DNA of 64,000 nucleotides from CAZHVS01 sp964536015 (GCA_964536015.1 CAZHVS010000002.1:248001-312000); one strand, 5' to 3'. Numbered from the stretch's first letter, positions 9,066 to 18,601 are shown. The notes: generated by a model from the sequence alone, not told the origin. Numbers and translations: made by a program.

Positions 9066-10142
9066 ATGCAAATAGGATTAATAGGTTTACACAATACTGG
9101 AAAAACAACACTATTTAATACACTTGCCAGAACTGCTTCACAGGAAACGCAGAAAGCCAGTGAAGTAAACAGAGCAGTTGTAAAAATACCAGATCAGCGA
9201 CTTGATAAGCTAACACAAATGTTTAATCCTAAAAAACAAGTTAATGCAACAATTGAGATTGTTGATATTCCCGGTTTACAAGTTGCCGAAGATGGTAAAG
9301 TGAAAATTAATTCTGATTTTTTGAATAAGGTTAAAAATACTGATGCATTAATGCATATTGTTAGACAGTTTGAAAATGAGGTAATTACACATACAGGAGA
9401 AATAAATCCCGCAAAAGATATTGAGTTTCTTGAGACGGAATTTATTTTTTCTGACTTGGCTTTAGTTGAAAACAGGCTTGAAAAAATCCATAAAGAATTA
9501 CTTAAGAATAAGAGCGATCAATTGCAAAAGGAACTACCCATCTTCAAAAAATTTCAGGATGCGATGGAAAAAGAAATTCCGTTGCGGGAAGTACATCTTG
9601 ATAATAATGAGAAAAAAACTATTTCAGGTTACCAGCTTCTCACTTTAAAACCATTAATTATTGGTATCAACTTTGATGAAGACTCAAAAGATAAAGTCGA
9701 TGAAGTACTTTCAGGTTTATTAAAGAAGTTTTCAAAATATAAACTTCATCTTATTCCATTTTTCGCACAGTTTGAATATGAACTATCTAAACTATCAGAT
9801 GAAGAAGCAGAAATTTTTATGAATGATTTTGGAATAACAGAATCAGCTCTTACAAGAATTTTGAGAACTTCATATGAACTTCTTGGGCTTCAGTCTTTCT
9901 TCACAGTCGGAGAAGACGAATGCCGAGCGTGGACAATCAAAAAAAATATGACTGCGCAGGAAGCAGCGGGAGTAATTCATTCTGACTTTTATGACAAATT
10001 TATAAGAGCTGAAGTTGTTCACTATGAAGATTACATTAAGCACGGTTCATTTGCAAAATGTAAAGAGCATGGTGCCTGGAGGCTTGAAGGAAAGGAATAC
10101 GTTGTTAAAGATGGAGATATTTTAAATATCAGGCACAGTTGA
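9066..10142 (+). CDS. ychF: YchF/OLA1-type P-loop ATPase
   Basis: A cytoplasmic TRAFAC-class nucleotidase of 358 residues that binds ribosomes and is linked to stress and redox responses. The N-terminal G domain has GLHNTGKTTLFN (G1), DIPGL (G3) and NFDE, the non-canonical G4 (NxxE) that makes this family prefer ATP over GTP. A coiled-coil insertion lies at about 125-200. The C-terminal TGS domain (about 275-358) ends with DGDILNIRH, as in the family. G1 is slightly altered from the common GLPNVGKSTLFN, with His replacing Pro and Thr replacing Ser, but the Lys and the hydroxyl residue are kept. No Shine-Dalgarno site is seen. Confidence 0.92.
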   Translation: MQIGLIGLHNTGKTTLFNTLARTASQETQKASEVNRAVVKIPDQRLDKLTQMFNPKKQVNATIEIVDIPGLQVAEDGKVKINSDFLNKVKNTDALMHIVRQFENEVITHTGEINPAKDIEFLETEFIFSDLALVENRLEKIHKELLKNKSDQLQKELPIFKKFQDAMEKEIPLREVHLDNNEKKTISGYQLLTLKPLIIGINFDEDSKDKVDEVLSGLLKKFSKYKLHLIPFFAQFEYELSKLSDEEAEIFMNDFGITESALTRILRTSYELLGLQSFFTVGEDECRAWTIKKNMTAQEAAGVIHSDFYDKFIRAEVVHYEDYIKHGSFAKCKEHGAWRLEGKEYVVKDGDILNIRHS

Positions 10143-10165
10143 TATTGAAACAAATATCTTATTCT

Positions 10166-10197
10166 GAAACCCCAAATAATTGAGGGTTTCTTTTTTT
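10166..10197 (+). terminator. Rho-independent terminator after ychF
   Basis: GAAACCC at 10166-10172 pairs with GGGTTTC at 10184-10190, followed immediately by seven T. Confidence 0.92.
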
Positions 10198-10238
10198 GGA
10201 TAATATTTTATTAAGAATAAATATAAGAGAATTAATAA

Positions 10239-12077
10239 GTGAATACTACAAATCATATTAGAAATATTGCAATAATTGCTCACGTTGATCATGGAAAGAC
10301 TACGCTGGTTGACCATATGTTAAAACAAACAGGTGCCTTTAGAGAAAATCAACAAGTTGAAAAAAGAATTATGGATTCCAACGCTCTTGAAAAAGAAAGA
10401 GGAATCACTATCTTCGCAAAAAATCTAAGTGTAAAGTACAAGAAATACAAAATCAATATAGTTGATACTCCTGGACACGCAGATTTTGGTGGTGAAGTTG
10501 AAAGAACACTCAAGATGGTTGATGGAGTTCTGCTTTTGGTTGATGCTGCAGAAGGTCCTCTTCCTCAAACAAAATTTGTACTTAAAAAATCGCTTGAACT
10601 TGGAATTAAACCTATTGTTGTTATAAATAAAATTGATAGGAAAGACGCAAGACCTGATGAAGTATTGAATGAAGTATTTGATCTTTTTGTAGCACTTGGT
10701 GCTTCTGAAGAGCAACTTGATTTTCCGTTTATATATACTATTGCAAAACAGGGAATTGCAAAACTTAAACTTGAACAAGAAAATGATAATCTTATTCCAC
10801 TTTTTAATACTATTGTTGAATCAATTCCAAAACCAAAAGCGAATTTGAATGAACCACTTCAAATGCTGATTTCTGCTATAGATTATAATGATTACCTTGG
10901 GAGAATAGGAATTGGTAAAGTTCAAAATGGAAAAATAAAGATGGGTGATGAAATTGTTTTAATAGCAAAAGATGGAAGAAAAAACAATTTCAAAATTTCA
11001 AAACTCTATTCTTTTGAAAACATTCATAGAGTTGAAGTTGATGAGCTTTCTGCAGGTGATATTGGTGCATTTGCTGGAATAGAAGATGTAGATATTGGTG
11101 ACACAATTGCTTCACCTCTAAAACCTGAACCTTTACCTTTTGTAGCTATTGATGAGCCTACTATTACTATGAATTTTATGGTTAATAATTCACCATTTGC
11201 AGGATTGGAAGGACAATATGTTACAACGAGGAATATTTCTGAAAGGCTTTCAAAGGAACTGAAAACAAATGTTAGTCTGAAAGTTGAGATGACAGATTCT
11301 CCTGATATATTCAAAGTGAGTGGAAGAGGTGAATTGCATCTTGCAATTCTTGTTGAGAATATGAGAAGGGAAGGATATGAATTACAATTAAGTAAACCGG
11401 AAGTAATTTATAAAAATATATTGGATGTTCGTTCAGAACCAATTGAGCATTTAATAATTGATGTACCGGAAGAATTTGTTGGTGTTGTTATAGAAAAGCT
11501 TGGAAAACGTAAAGCCGAAATGAAAAATATGATAACATATAATAATAATACCCGCTTGGAATTTTTTATTCCCTCAAGAGGATTAATAGGTTATAGAGCA
11601 GAGTTTATGACTGATACTAAAGGCACAGGAATTCTTCATCACAATTTTCATGATTATGAACCATATAAAGGCGAAATAGTGCACAGGCAAAGAGGAGCTA
11701 TTGTTGCAATGGAAACAGGAGTAGCTTCAGCCTACGCAATATGGAAAGTACAGGAAAGAGCAACGTTTTTTATAGAGCCAGGCACAAAAGTTTATGAAGG
11801 TATGGTGATAGGTGAAAATTCACGAAATCATGATATGAGAGTGAATGTAACCAAGACAAAGCAACTAACAAATATGCGTGCTTCAGGAGCTGATGAAGCT
11901 ATCAGATTAGAACCGCCAACAATTCTTACTCTTGAACAGGCAATTGAATGGATAACTGAAGATGAATTTGTTGAAGTTACTCCATCTTCAATTCGTTTGC
12001 GAAAAAGATATCTTACTGAAATGGATAAAAAGAATGCAAAATTGAGTGCGAAAAAAGAACCGGAAAAGAGCAAATAA
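10239..12077 (+). CDS. typA: Ribosome-associated GTPase TypA/BipA
   Basis: A translational GTPase of the EF-G family, 612 residues, that acts in 50S assembly and stress or cold adaptation. Visible motifs are G1 AHVDHGKTT, switch I RGITI, G3 DTPGHADF and G4 NKID, then domain II, domains III and V, and the BipA-specific C-terminus (TGVASAYAIWKVQERATFF and the RENDMRVN-like NSRNHDMRVNVTKTKQLTN). The start codon is GTG with a weak AAGAGA upstream. It is convergent with the SET-domain gene, with only eight bases between the stops. Length and domain order are normal. Confidence 0.97.
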   Translation: MNTTNHIRNIAIIAHVDHGKTTLVDHMLKQTGAFRENQQVEKRIMDSNALEKERGITIFAKNLSVKYKKYKINIVDTPGHADFGGEVERTLKMVDGVLLLVDAAEGPLPQTKFVLKKSLELGIKPIVVINKIDRKDARPDEVLNEVFDLFVALGASEEQLDFPFIYTIAKQGIAKLKLEQENDNLIPLFNTIVESIPKPKANLNEPLQMLISAIDYNDYLGRIGIGKVQNGKIKMGDEIVLIAKDGRKNNFKISKLYSFENIHRVEVDELSAGDIGAFAGIEDVDIGDTIASPLKPEPLPFVAIDEPTITMNFMVNNSPFAGLEGQYVTTRNISERLSKELKTNVSLKVEMTDSPDIFKVSGRGELHLAILVENMRREGYELQLSKPEVIYKNILDVRSEPIEHLIIDVPEEFVGVVIEKLGKRKAEMKNMITYNNNTRLEFFIPSRGLIGYRAEFMTDTKGTGILHHNFHDYEPYKGEIVHRQRGAIVAMETGVASAYAIWKVQERATFFIEPGTKVYEGMVIGENSRNHDMRVNVTKTKQLTNMRASGADEAIRLEPPTILTLEQAIEWITEDEFVEVTPSSIRLRKRYLTEMDKKNAKLSAKKEPEKSK

Positions 12078-12085
12078 CATTAGTT

Positions 12086-12484
12086 CTAATAAGTATTATC
12101 CCTTTTGTTTTCACAATTTTTACAATTGCAATAAGAATAGATTTCATCATAACCATAATCTATTGTAAGTTCTTCACCAGCTTTAATATCTCTGGAAGCA
12201 ATTAACCAAAGAGAATGTTCATCACGATCTTCTACTTCGCAGTTATAATTGCAGGAGTGGTTTATATATTTTATTTTCTCCGTATGTACTGTATCAATGT
12301 AATTATTTTCATTCCAGAAGATATAAACATTATTTTCTTCTTCTTCTCTTCTTATACATTCCATTTCATTTATAATTTCTCCGGAAATAATCATTATTTT
12401 AGATTTAGCAGGAATATCCACAGATGCAAATAAGCCTGTACCATGAATTTCCGATTCTTTTACATCGATATACTTTTCAAACAT
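12086..12484 (-). CDS. SET-domain protein (putative lysine methyltransferase)
   Basis: A stand-alone SET domain of 132 residues. The family transfers methyl from S-adenosylmethionine to lysines. Visible marks are IHGTGLFA (G15-G17, SAM loop), N75-H76-S77-C78 and ELTIDYGY (D109-Y110), the last two forming the pseudoknot that holds SAM and the catalytic tyrosine. A post-SET CxCxxC group (C119, C121, C124) together with C78 could bind zinc, as in eukaryotic SET enzymes. No signal peptide is present. Its ATG shares one base with the stop of the upstream gene (TAATG), so translation is probably coupled. The substrate is unknown. Confidence 0.9.
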   Translation of the reverse strand: MFEKYIDVKESEIHGTGLFASVDIPAKSKIMIISGEIINEMECIRREEEENNVYIFWNENNYIDTVHTEKIKYINHSCNYNCEVEDRDEHSLWLIASRDIKAGEELTIDYGYDEIYSYCNCKNCENKRDNTY

Positions 12485-12933
12485 TACTTATCCAGTTTTC
12501 TTTTTTCAGATAATAAAGCAATTTCTTTTATTATATAGTCTAAAGGTGTATTCGGCATTATAGGTCGGCTATACTTGTATTCATCCTGATAATTGTTCAA
12601 ATCATATTTAAATCTTTTTATCTCTTCGTTATTAATATTGTAATAGACTGATTCAGAAATGCCGTATGTAAAATTCTCGAGATTTACAACATATAAAGTT
12701 TTTGTTCGGACAATTTTTCCATCAATTCCTTCAAACTCTAAAGCAGGTTTATGCATTTCAAGAATCCATATTTCAAATTTAACTGAAGATATGGTATCGA
12801 GTTGAGAAGCATCGTACCACATTTTAGTGCTATCCGATACATTCAACGGTTTCCAGCGATGGTTATCCACCTGTGCAAAAGAGATGCAATGAATTATTAA
12901 TAGAAAAAAAACTACACCCTTTGTCTTTAACAT
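12484..12933 (-). CDS. Exported protein resembling surface-adhesin E family
   Basis: A small secreted protein of about 149 residues. After a signal peptide (MLKTKGVVFFLLIIHCISFA) comes a conserved-looking start, WKPLNVSDSTKMWYDASQL, then V-x-x-E-x-W and an alternating strand pattern. This resembles the surface-adhesin protein E family of short exported beta proteins, but the match is by eye and weak. A longer frame starts at 12969, but the ATG at 12933 has AAGG five bases upstream and begins directly with a good signal peptide, so I chose it. It is coupled to the SET-domain gene by a TAATG overlap although one is exported and the other cytoplasmic. Confidence 0.65.
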   Translation of the reverse strand: MLKTKGVVFFLLIIHCISFAQVDNHRWKPLNVSDSTKMWYDASQLDTISSVKFEIWILEMHKPALEFEGIDGKIVRTKTLYVVNLENFTYGISESVYYNINNEEIKRFKYDLNNYQDEYKYSRPIMPNTPLDYIIKEIALLSEKRKLDK

Positions 12934-13012
12934 AAGAACCTTTTTATTTTTGTTATTGAAAGTTATCAATTTATTTTAACACATAAAATATATTAATCAT
13001 TACACAACAAAC

Positions 13013-13894
13013 ATGAAATTAATTTTTTCTTTAATTATTTTTTCAACGCTTATGATAAATGCACAATCAATCGATTCATTAAAAAAGGAAATTCTAGTTA
13101 AATTAAATAAAGCAAGCGGAGAATTTGCAGTCGCATTCGTTGATCTTCAAAATCCAGATAATAAAATTTTTATAAATGAAAATGAAATATTTCATGCAGC
13201 AAGTACTATGAAAACTGCTTTAATGATAGAAGTGTTTAAACAATCAAATGAAGGTAAATTCAAACTTGATGATTCGTTAACCGTTTTTAATGAGTTTACA
13301 AGTATTATCGATGGCAGTAAATATAGTTTAAATATTGATGATGATAGTGGAAAAGACTTGTTTAATTTCATTGGACAGAAAAAAACTATTTATCAGCTTG
13401 TATTTGATATGATTACTATCAGTAGCAACCTTGCTACAAATATCCTGATTGAAATAGTTAAAGCTGACAGCATAAAAAAAACTCTCTCGGAATTAAAAAT
13501 AGAAGGTGTTAATGTTCTCAGGGGTGTTGAAGACATCCTTGCATTCAGACAAGGATTGAATAATACAGTTACAGCTAAAGGTTTATCTGATTTATTTTTT
13601 AAACTAGCAAAAGGGCAGATTCTCTCTGAGGAACAATCAAATTCAATGCTTGAAATATTATTTCATCAAAAACACAAAGATGTCATTCCGGCAATGCTTC
13701 CTATAGGTTTAAAGATTGCTCATAAGACAGGAATGATTGAAGGAATAATTCACGACTCGGGAATTATTTATTTGGATGATGAACGAAAATATGTTCTTGT
13801 TTTTCTTTCTAAAAAACTAGATGATATTAGAAAAGGAAAAATATGTGGAGCGGAAATTTCTAAAATGATTTATGATTTTATGATTTCACGTTAA
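13013..13894 (+). CDS. Exported serine hydrolase, class A beta-lactamase-like
   Basis: A periplasmic penicillin-recognising enzyme of 293 residues with a signal peptide ending at INAQS. The three signature boxes are present: S64-T-M-K67 (SxxK nucleophile), S137-S-N139 (SxN) and K238-T-G240 (KTG). The segment RGVEDILAFRQGLNN occupies the place of the omega loop but does not show a clear ExxLN deacylation motif. The protein may therefore be a DD-peptidase or esterase-like relative and not a true beta-lactamase. It is convergent with the P-type ATPase gene and their last nine bases overlap. No Shine-Dalgarno site is seen. Confidence 0.88.
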   Translation: MKLIFSLIIFSTLMINAQSIDSLKKEILVKLNKASGEFAVAFVDLQNPDNKIFINENEIFHAASTMKTALMIEVFKQSNEGKFKLDDSLTVFNEFTSIIDGSKYSLNIDDDSGKDLFNFIGQKKTIYQLVFDMITISSNLATNILIEIVKADSIKKTLSELKIEGVNVLRGVEDILAFRQGLNNTVTAKGLSDLFFKLAKGQILSEEQSNSMLEILFHQKHKDVIPAMLPIGLKIAHKTGMIEGIIHDSGIIYLDDERKYVLVFLSKKLDDIRKGKICGAEISKMIYDFMISR

Positions 13895-16822
13895 TTTGCT
13901 TTTTCTTCTATTATATCTAAATAGTTCTCCAATTAACAAAATAGGTGAAGTGCAAACAATTAAAGCAATCCATGTTTCAAATGAGAGAGGAACAGTTCTA
14001 AAAATTTTACCGCCTATCTGCACAATAAAAATTTGCATTACAAGTATTACAGAAGAAATGATTATAAAATTTTTATTTTCCCAAAAATCGTGAAAAGCTG
14101 ATTGATTTGTTCCAACAGTCTTGGCATTAAACAAATTCCAGAATTGGAGCAGAACAAAAAGCGAAAAGAAAATGGATAACTCGTGATCAGTTACTCCATC
14201 TTTCTGAATGTAAAAAATTACTGCTGTAAGTGTTATAATAAAAAATAAAGCCATTCCGATAATATTTTTAAACATACTTTTAGTAATAATAAAATCATCA
14301 GGTTTTCTTGGCGGATTTTTCATTACTGACCAGCTTGGCGGGGAAGTGGCGAGTGCCAATGCTGCAAACGTATCCATAATTAAATTAACCCAAATCATCT
14401 GTGTAACTGTAAGGGTTAATTCAATTCCAATAAAAGGACCAAGTAATACTATTATTAAAGCAAGTACGTTAATAGTTAATTGGAATGTCAAAAACTTTTG
14501 AATATTCTGATACAATGATCTTCCCCACATTACAGCATTGACGATACTGTTGAAGGAATCATCTAATAAAATAATATCTGCAGCTTCTTTAGCAACAGCG
14601 GTTCCGGTTTTGCCCATGGCTAATCCAACATCTGCGTAATTCAGTGCAGGGGCATCATTTGTTCCATCTCCGGTAACTGCAACAACCTGATTCTTTTTTT
14701 GTAAAAATTTTACAAGTCTTAATTTATCGAATGGTCTAGCACGCGAAAGTATTTTTAGATTTAACACTTTTTCACAGGCTTCTTCATCACTTAACTGTTC
14801 AAACTCAGGTCCCAGTAAAAGATTTTTTTCATCTGTATCCGTTTCTTTCCATAACCCGATTTGTTTTGCAATTTCTTTAGCTGTAGAAGGATTATCACCT
14901 GTTACCATTTTAACAGAAATACCAGCATCTAGACATGCTTTAATTGCTTTTGGAACTTCTTTTCTTATTGGATCCTGAATTGCAACAAAACCAAGCCAAA
15001 CCATATTTTTTGCTAAGTCTTCAAGAGCTAAGCCGTCTTTATACTCAGGATTTTCTACAATTGCAAATGCAAGAGTACGCATAGCACGGTTTTGATATTC
15101 TTTTAGTTTAAAAAGAATTTCATTGCTAACTTCAGATATATTTTTCAACCCGTCCTGGGTTAAAATTTTAGAACATCTTTCAAGTATAATTTCAGGAGCA
15201 CCTTTTACATAAAGAATAGGTTGATTATTAATATTTGAAATCCCATAAGTTCCCATAAATTTACGTTCAGTAGTGAATGTCCACTGGTAAATAAATTCAA
15301 AAGATTTCCTATAAGTGTCATAATCAATTCCATCATCACTTAACCATAATAGCAAGGCTCCTTCTGTAGGATTTCCTAACACTCTTGATTTTTTTTCAAT
15401 ATCAGCACTTAAATTGGCAGTAGTATTTGCAGCAATTGATTCAATCAAAATTTTATCAGTAAAAAGAAGATTCTCTTTCCTGAGCTGGTTTTCTTTGAGC
15501 ATAGGGAAGTGTATCTTTTTCACTTGCATTTCATTCAAAGTAAGTGTGCCAGTTTTGTCAGAACAAATTACTGTTGCGGCAGAAATAGTTTCTACAGCAT
15601 GCATTTTTCTTACGAGATTGTTTGTTGCTGTCATTTTTCGGATACTGTAAGCAAGACTTAAGGTTACACTCATAGCCAAACCTTCAGGAATAGCCACTAC
15701 AATCATTGTAACTGAAATCATAAAAAATTTAAGAAGTTCTTCGCTGATATGTGTATTTAACCAAAGCCAAGGATAGGGAGAAATGATATTCAGCGATGTG
15801 CCAACTATATATCCTGAAATAAAAAAAAGAATTCCAATAGAATAACCTTTAATATAATCGATTAAGTTATGACTAGTTAAAATAATGGGTCTGTTCTTGA
15901 TTTTACCCATAAGTTCAAAGCCATCATAAAACATTGGACCCCATACTCTGTATAGCAAGAGTAAAATTGAGAATGAGAGAAGTCCGACGCTATACCATTG
16001 CGGGAGAGTTAAAACTAACTCCTTTACCAAAACCGCATGAACAATTAAAGCTATGAAGGTTAATCCCGAAATAATGAAACCGATAATACCAATTATCTTA
16101 CTCAATTTATCAAGCTGTCTATCCAAAGGAGTTTTTCTTCCGGTTACTTCTGTTGAAGCAATAGCAGCTTTACCAATCTCAGTGTTATTGCCGACTTCAC
16201 TGACCATTATCACTCCGTGTCCGTCAACAACCAAAGTTCCTCTCAACACTTTATCAACTGGATAAGTACCTTCTTTTCGTTCACCCATTTCTCTTAACTG
16301 ACCGATAGAATATTTCCTTACAGGTTTAGATTCTCCGGTTAAACTAGATTCATTCACTTCAAGTGAAACAGCATCAAAGATATGTCCATCTGCAGGAATT
16401 TCTTCGCCCATCTCAATTAAAACGAGATCATTAACTACAACTTCTCTTTTAGGGATTGATAGATAGGCACTATCTCTGATAACTTTTACTGGGTCATCAT
16501 CAGATACTTTATTTAGAATATCAAATTCTTTACTTGCTTTGAATTCATTAAGGAATGAAAGTGTAGTAGCAAGAAAAATTGCAAGAATAATTCCGATTCC
16601 TTCAAGGTAATTACCGTCAACAACGCCTACAGCAATTGCTATTACTGCAGCAATTATTAATATTCTTATAATTGGATCTTGGAACTTTTTGAAATATAAT
16701 TTCCACCATGGTTCTCGTGGAGGCGGGGTAATTTCGTTTGAACCAAACTTTTCACGGCTATAAATTACTTCTTCAGCAGAAAGTCCTTTAAGAGCAAGAA
16801 TATTCTTTTTTTGCTTTTTCAT
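13886..16822 (-). CDS. Calcium-type P-type (P2) cation ATPase
   Basis: An inner-membrane ion pump of 978 residues, resembling PMCA/SERCA-like calcium exporters. Visible parts are the actuator motif (SLTGESKPV), the M4 ion site (IPEGLAMSVTLSLAYS, P379), the phosphorylation site (SDKTGTL, D422), KGAPE for nucleotide binding, and the hinge MVTGDNPSTA with TGDGTNDAPALNYADVG. Four C-terminal helices include NVLALIIVL and WVNLIMDTFAALALATSPP in M5-M6. Unusually, about 90 residues with two hydrophobic stretches (near 280-295 and 327-348) separate M3 from M4, where family members have a short loop. Ion specificity is inferred from family resemblance. Confidence 0.93.
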   Translation of the reverse strand: MKKQKKNILALKGLSAEEVIYSREKFGSNEITPPPREPWWKLYFKKFQDPIIRILIIAAVIAIAVGVVDGNYLEGIGIILAIFLATTLSFLNEFKASKEFDILNKVSDDDPVKVIRDSAYLSIPKREVVVNDLVLIEMGEEIPADGHIFDAVSLEVNESSLTGESKPVRKYSIGQLREMGERKEGTYPVDKVLRGTLVVDGHGVIMVSEVGNNTEIGKAAIASTEVTGRKTPLDRQLDKLSKIIGIIGFIISGLTFIALIVHAVLVKELVLTLPQWYSVGLLSFSILLLLYRVWGPMFYDGFELMGKIKNRPIILTSHNLIDYIKGYSIGILFFISGYIVGTSLNIISPYPWLWLNTHISEELLKFFMISVTMIVVAIPEGLAMSVTLSLAYSIRKMTATNNLVRKMHAVETISAATVICSDKTGTLTLNEMQVKKIHFPMLKENQLRKENLLFTDKILIESIAANTTANLSADIEKKSRVLGNPTEGALLLWLSDDGIDYDTYRKSFEFIYQWTFTTERKFMGTYGISNINNQPILYVKGAPEIILERCSKILTQDGLKNISEVSNEILFKLKEYQNRAMRTLAFAIVENPEYKDGLALEDLAKNMVWLGFVAIQDPIRKEVPKAIKACLDAGISVKMVTGDNPSTAKEIAKQIGLWKETDTDEKNLLLGPEFEQLSDEEACEKVLNLKILSRARPFDKLRLVKFLQKKNQVVAVTGDGTNDAPALNYADVGLAMGKTGTAVAKEAADIILLDDSFNSIVNAVMWGRSLYQNIQKFLTFQLTINVLALIIVLLGPFIGIELTLTVTQMIWVNLIMDTFAALALATSPPSWSVMKNPPRKPDDFIITKSMFKNIIGMALFFIITLTAVIFYIQKDGVTDHELSIFFSLFVLLQFWNLFNAKTVGTNQSAFHDFWENKNFIIISSVILVMQIFIVQIGGKIFRTVPLSFETWIALIVCTSPILLIGELFRYNRRKSKLT

Positions 16823-16841
16823 TAATTAAAGTTAAATAATA

Positions 16842-17951
16842 TTAACCACCGAAACAAATTCCAAGATCACGTGCTGTAAGCATTATATCACCATCAAGTC
16901 CAACTGTTTTCATACGGCTTACAGCTTTATCTAAAGGGACATATCTAACAGTAGGAGGATCCAATGCAACCATAACTCCATTTTCACCTTCTTCAAGTGC
17001 TCTAATAGCAGCAGCTCCAAATCTTAATGATAAAAGTCTGTCAAAAGTAGTTGGTGAGCCGCCTCTAAGTAAATGACCTAATGTTACAGTCCTTATTTCA
17101 TGTTTTGTTAATTTGGCAAGGTCCTTAGCTATTCTTTCACTGATACCGCCTAACCTTTCAGCTTTACCCAGCTCTTTTTCAAGAACAGAGACATCTCCAC
17201 CAATTGGTTTTGCACCTTCTGCAACAACAACCAGAGCATAACCTTGTTTTTCAAGAATTTTTTCATTTAAGAATTTCGCCACCTTCTCAAGATCAAATGG
17301 AATTTCAGGTATTAAAATTACATCTGCTTGTCCGGAGATACCAGATTCTAATGCAATCCAACCAGCATATCTTCCCATTACTTCAATTATCATTATTCGG
17401 CTATGTGCTTTTGCTGTGGAGTGTAAGCGATCAATACATTGAGTTGAGAAAGACAATGCAGTATCAAAACCAAAAGTAATTACAGTCTGATCCAAATCAT
17501 TATCTATTGTCTTAGGAACTCCAACCACTCTGACACCTTTCTTATAAAATTCATATGCCATACTTAGTGAGCCATCACCTCCAATGGCAATTAAAGAATC
17601 TATGTTGTGTCTTTTAAAAGCATCAACTATTTCATCAGAACGATCTATCTCGACTATCTGTCCGTTTGCAGCTTTCATAGGAAATTTGAATGGATTTCCC
17701 CTGTTAGTTGTACCAAGGATTGTTCCCCCCTGATCAGTTATATTTTTTACAACTTCATATGTTAGATTAATTAATCCTCCTGATGGATATTTTTCAGGGA
17801 ATAAAATTCCGTTATAACCATCTCGAATTCCGACGACTTCCCAACCTCTGTTTAATGAGCATACTGTAGCAGCGTGAATAACAGCATTTAACCCAGGTGC
17901 ATCACCTCCGCCTGTATTGATAGCTACTTTCTTAATAGGTTTTGATTTCAT
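16842..17951 (-). CDS. pfkA: 6-phosphofructokinase
   Basis: Phosphorylates fructose 6-phosphate in glycolysis; 369 residues. The N-terminal NTGGGDAPGLNAV, the nucleotide loop IGGDGS, the catalytic PKTIDNDLDQT and the sugar-site EVMGRYAGW are all present. The glycine in GGDGS (E. coli Gly104) favours ATP, whereas the lysine in PKTIDND (Gly124 in E. coli) is typical of pyrophosphate enzymes. This mixed pair marks group III (mixed-substrate) PFKs, most of which use ATP. A GAGG box lies seven bases before the ATG. A second PFK gene begins at 63866 in the same window. Confidence 0.95.
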   Translation of the reverse strand: MKSKPIKKVAINTGGGDAPGLNAVIHAATVCSLNRGWEVVGIRDGYNGILFPEKYPSGGLINLTYEVVKNITDQGGTILGTTNRGNPFKFPMKAANGQIVEIDRSDEIVDAFKRHNIDSLIAIGGDGSLSMAYEFYKKGVRVVGVPKTIDNDLDQTVITFGFDTALSFSTQCIDRLHSTAKAHSRIMIIEVMGRYAGWIALESGISGQADVILIPEIPFDLEKVAKFLNEKILEKQGYALVVVAEGAKPIGGDVSVLEKELGKAERLGGISERIAKDLAKLTKHEIRTVTLGHLLRGGSPTTFDRLLSLRFGAAAIRALEEGENGVMVALDPPTVRYVPLDKAVSRMKTVGLDGDIMLTARDLGICFGG

Positions 17952-18082
17952 TTCAATTTCCTCGATAAAATTCTAAATTAAACTAAAAAATAAATTAGTA
18001 GTTCCAAACTTCAACTTTATAAAAACATCATATTAAATTTAGTTATCTATCTGAAAAAAGAAAAGAAAAACTTATCAAGTGT

Positions 18083-18601
18083 TCATTTTAATTGAAGAGC
18101 AATTTTCAAAACCTCATCAGCATGAATTGAAATGTCAGAAACTTTAATTAATTTATTAATTATTCCTTTTTTATCGATAATAAAAGTTACTCTGTTAGCA
18201 AAACCAAAATTATTTAACACACCATATAATTTTGATATTGACTTGTCTTCATCAGAAAGTAAAGGAAAGTTTAAGTTATAATTTTCTGAAAATTTTTTAA
18301 GACTATCTTTTGAGTCAGTACTTATCCCAAAAACAGGGATATTATTTTCAGTAAATTTCAAGTTATTATCTCTTATACCGCAAGCTTGTTTTGTACATCC
18401 CGGAGTGTTTGCCTTTGGATAGAAATAAATAATAACGGGTGAAATATTTTTATACGACGACAGTGTGTATGCATGCCCATTCATATCCTCGAGGGTAAAA
18501 TCGGGAGCTTCCACTCCTTCATTTAATATTTGGGCTGAACCACCTAGCGAGAATAAAAATAATGGTGAACTTAAAACAAATTTTTTCAAAGTATTAAACA
18601 T
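18083..18601 (-). CDS. bcp: Exported thiol peroxidase, Bcp/PrxQ type
   Basis: A peroxiredoxin of 172 residues that reduces hydroperoxides with electrons from thioredoxin-like partners. The active site FYPKANTPGCTKQACGIRD has the peroxidatic Cys in TPGC and the resolving Cys five residues later, as in the PrxQ/Bcp group. An N-terminal hydrophobic stretch (LSSPLFLFSLGGSAQI) looks like a signal peptide, so the enzyme is probably periplasmic; many Bcp proteins are cytoplasmic. It has its own unit between pfkA and the divergent NlpC/P60 gene. Confidence 0.92.
   Translation of the reverse strand: MFNTLKKFVLSSPLFLFSLGGSAQILNEGVEAPDFTLEDMNGHAYTLSSYKNISPVIIYFYPKANTPGCTKQACGIRDNNLKFTENNIPVFGISTDSKDSLKKFSENYNLNFPLLSDEDKSISKLYGVLNNFGFANRVTFIIDKKGIINKLIKVSDISIHADEVLKIALQLK

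Noticed and set aside
10425..10778. A 117-codon minus-strand open frame inside typA.
   Set aside because: It is antisense to the conserved GTPase domain and its composition (many F, N, K, S) is that of mirrored A+T-rich code.
12970..13012. A possible bidirectional promoter between the exported-protein gene and the serine hydrolase gene.
   Set aside because: The gap is A+T-rich but neither strand shows a TAnnTTTG or other promoter box I could defend.
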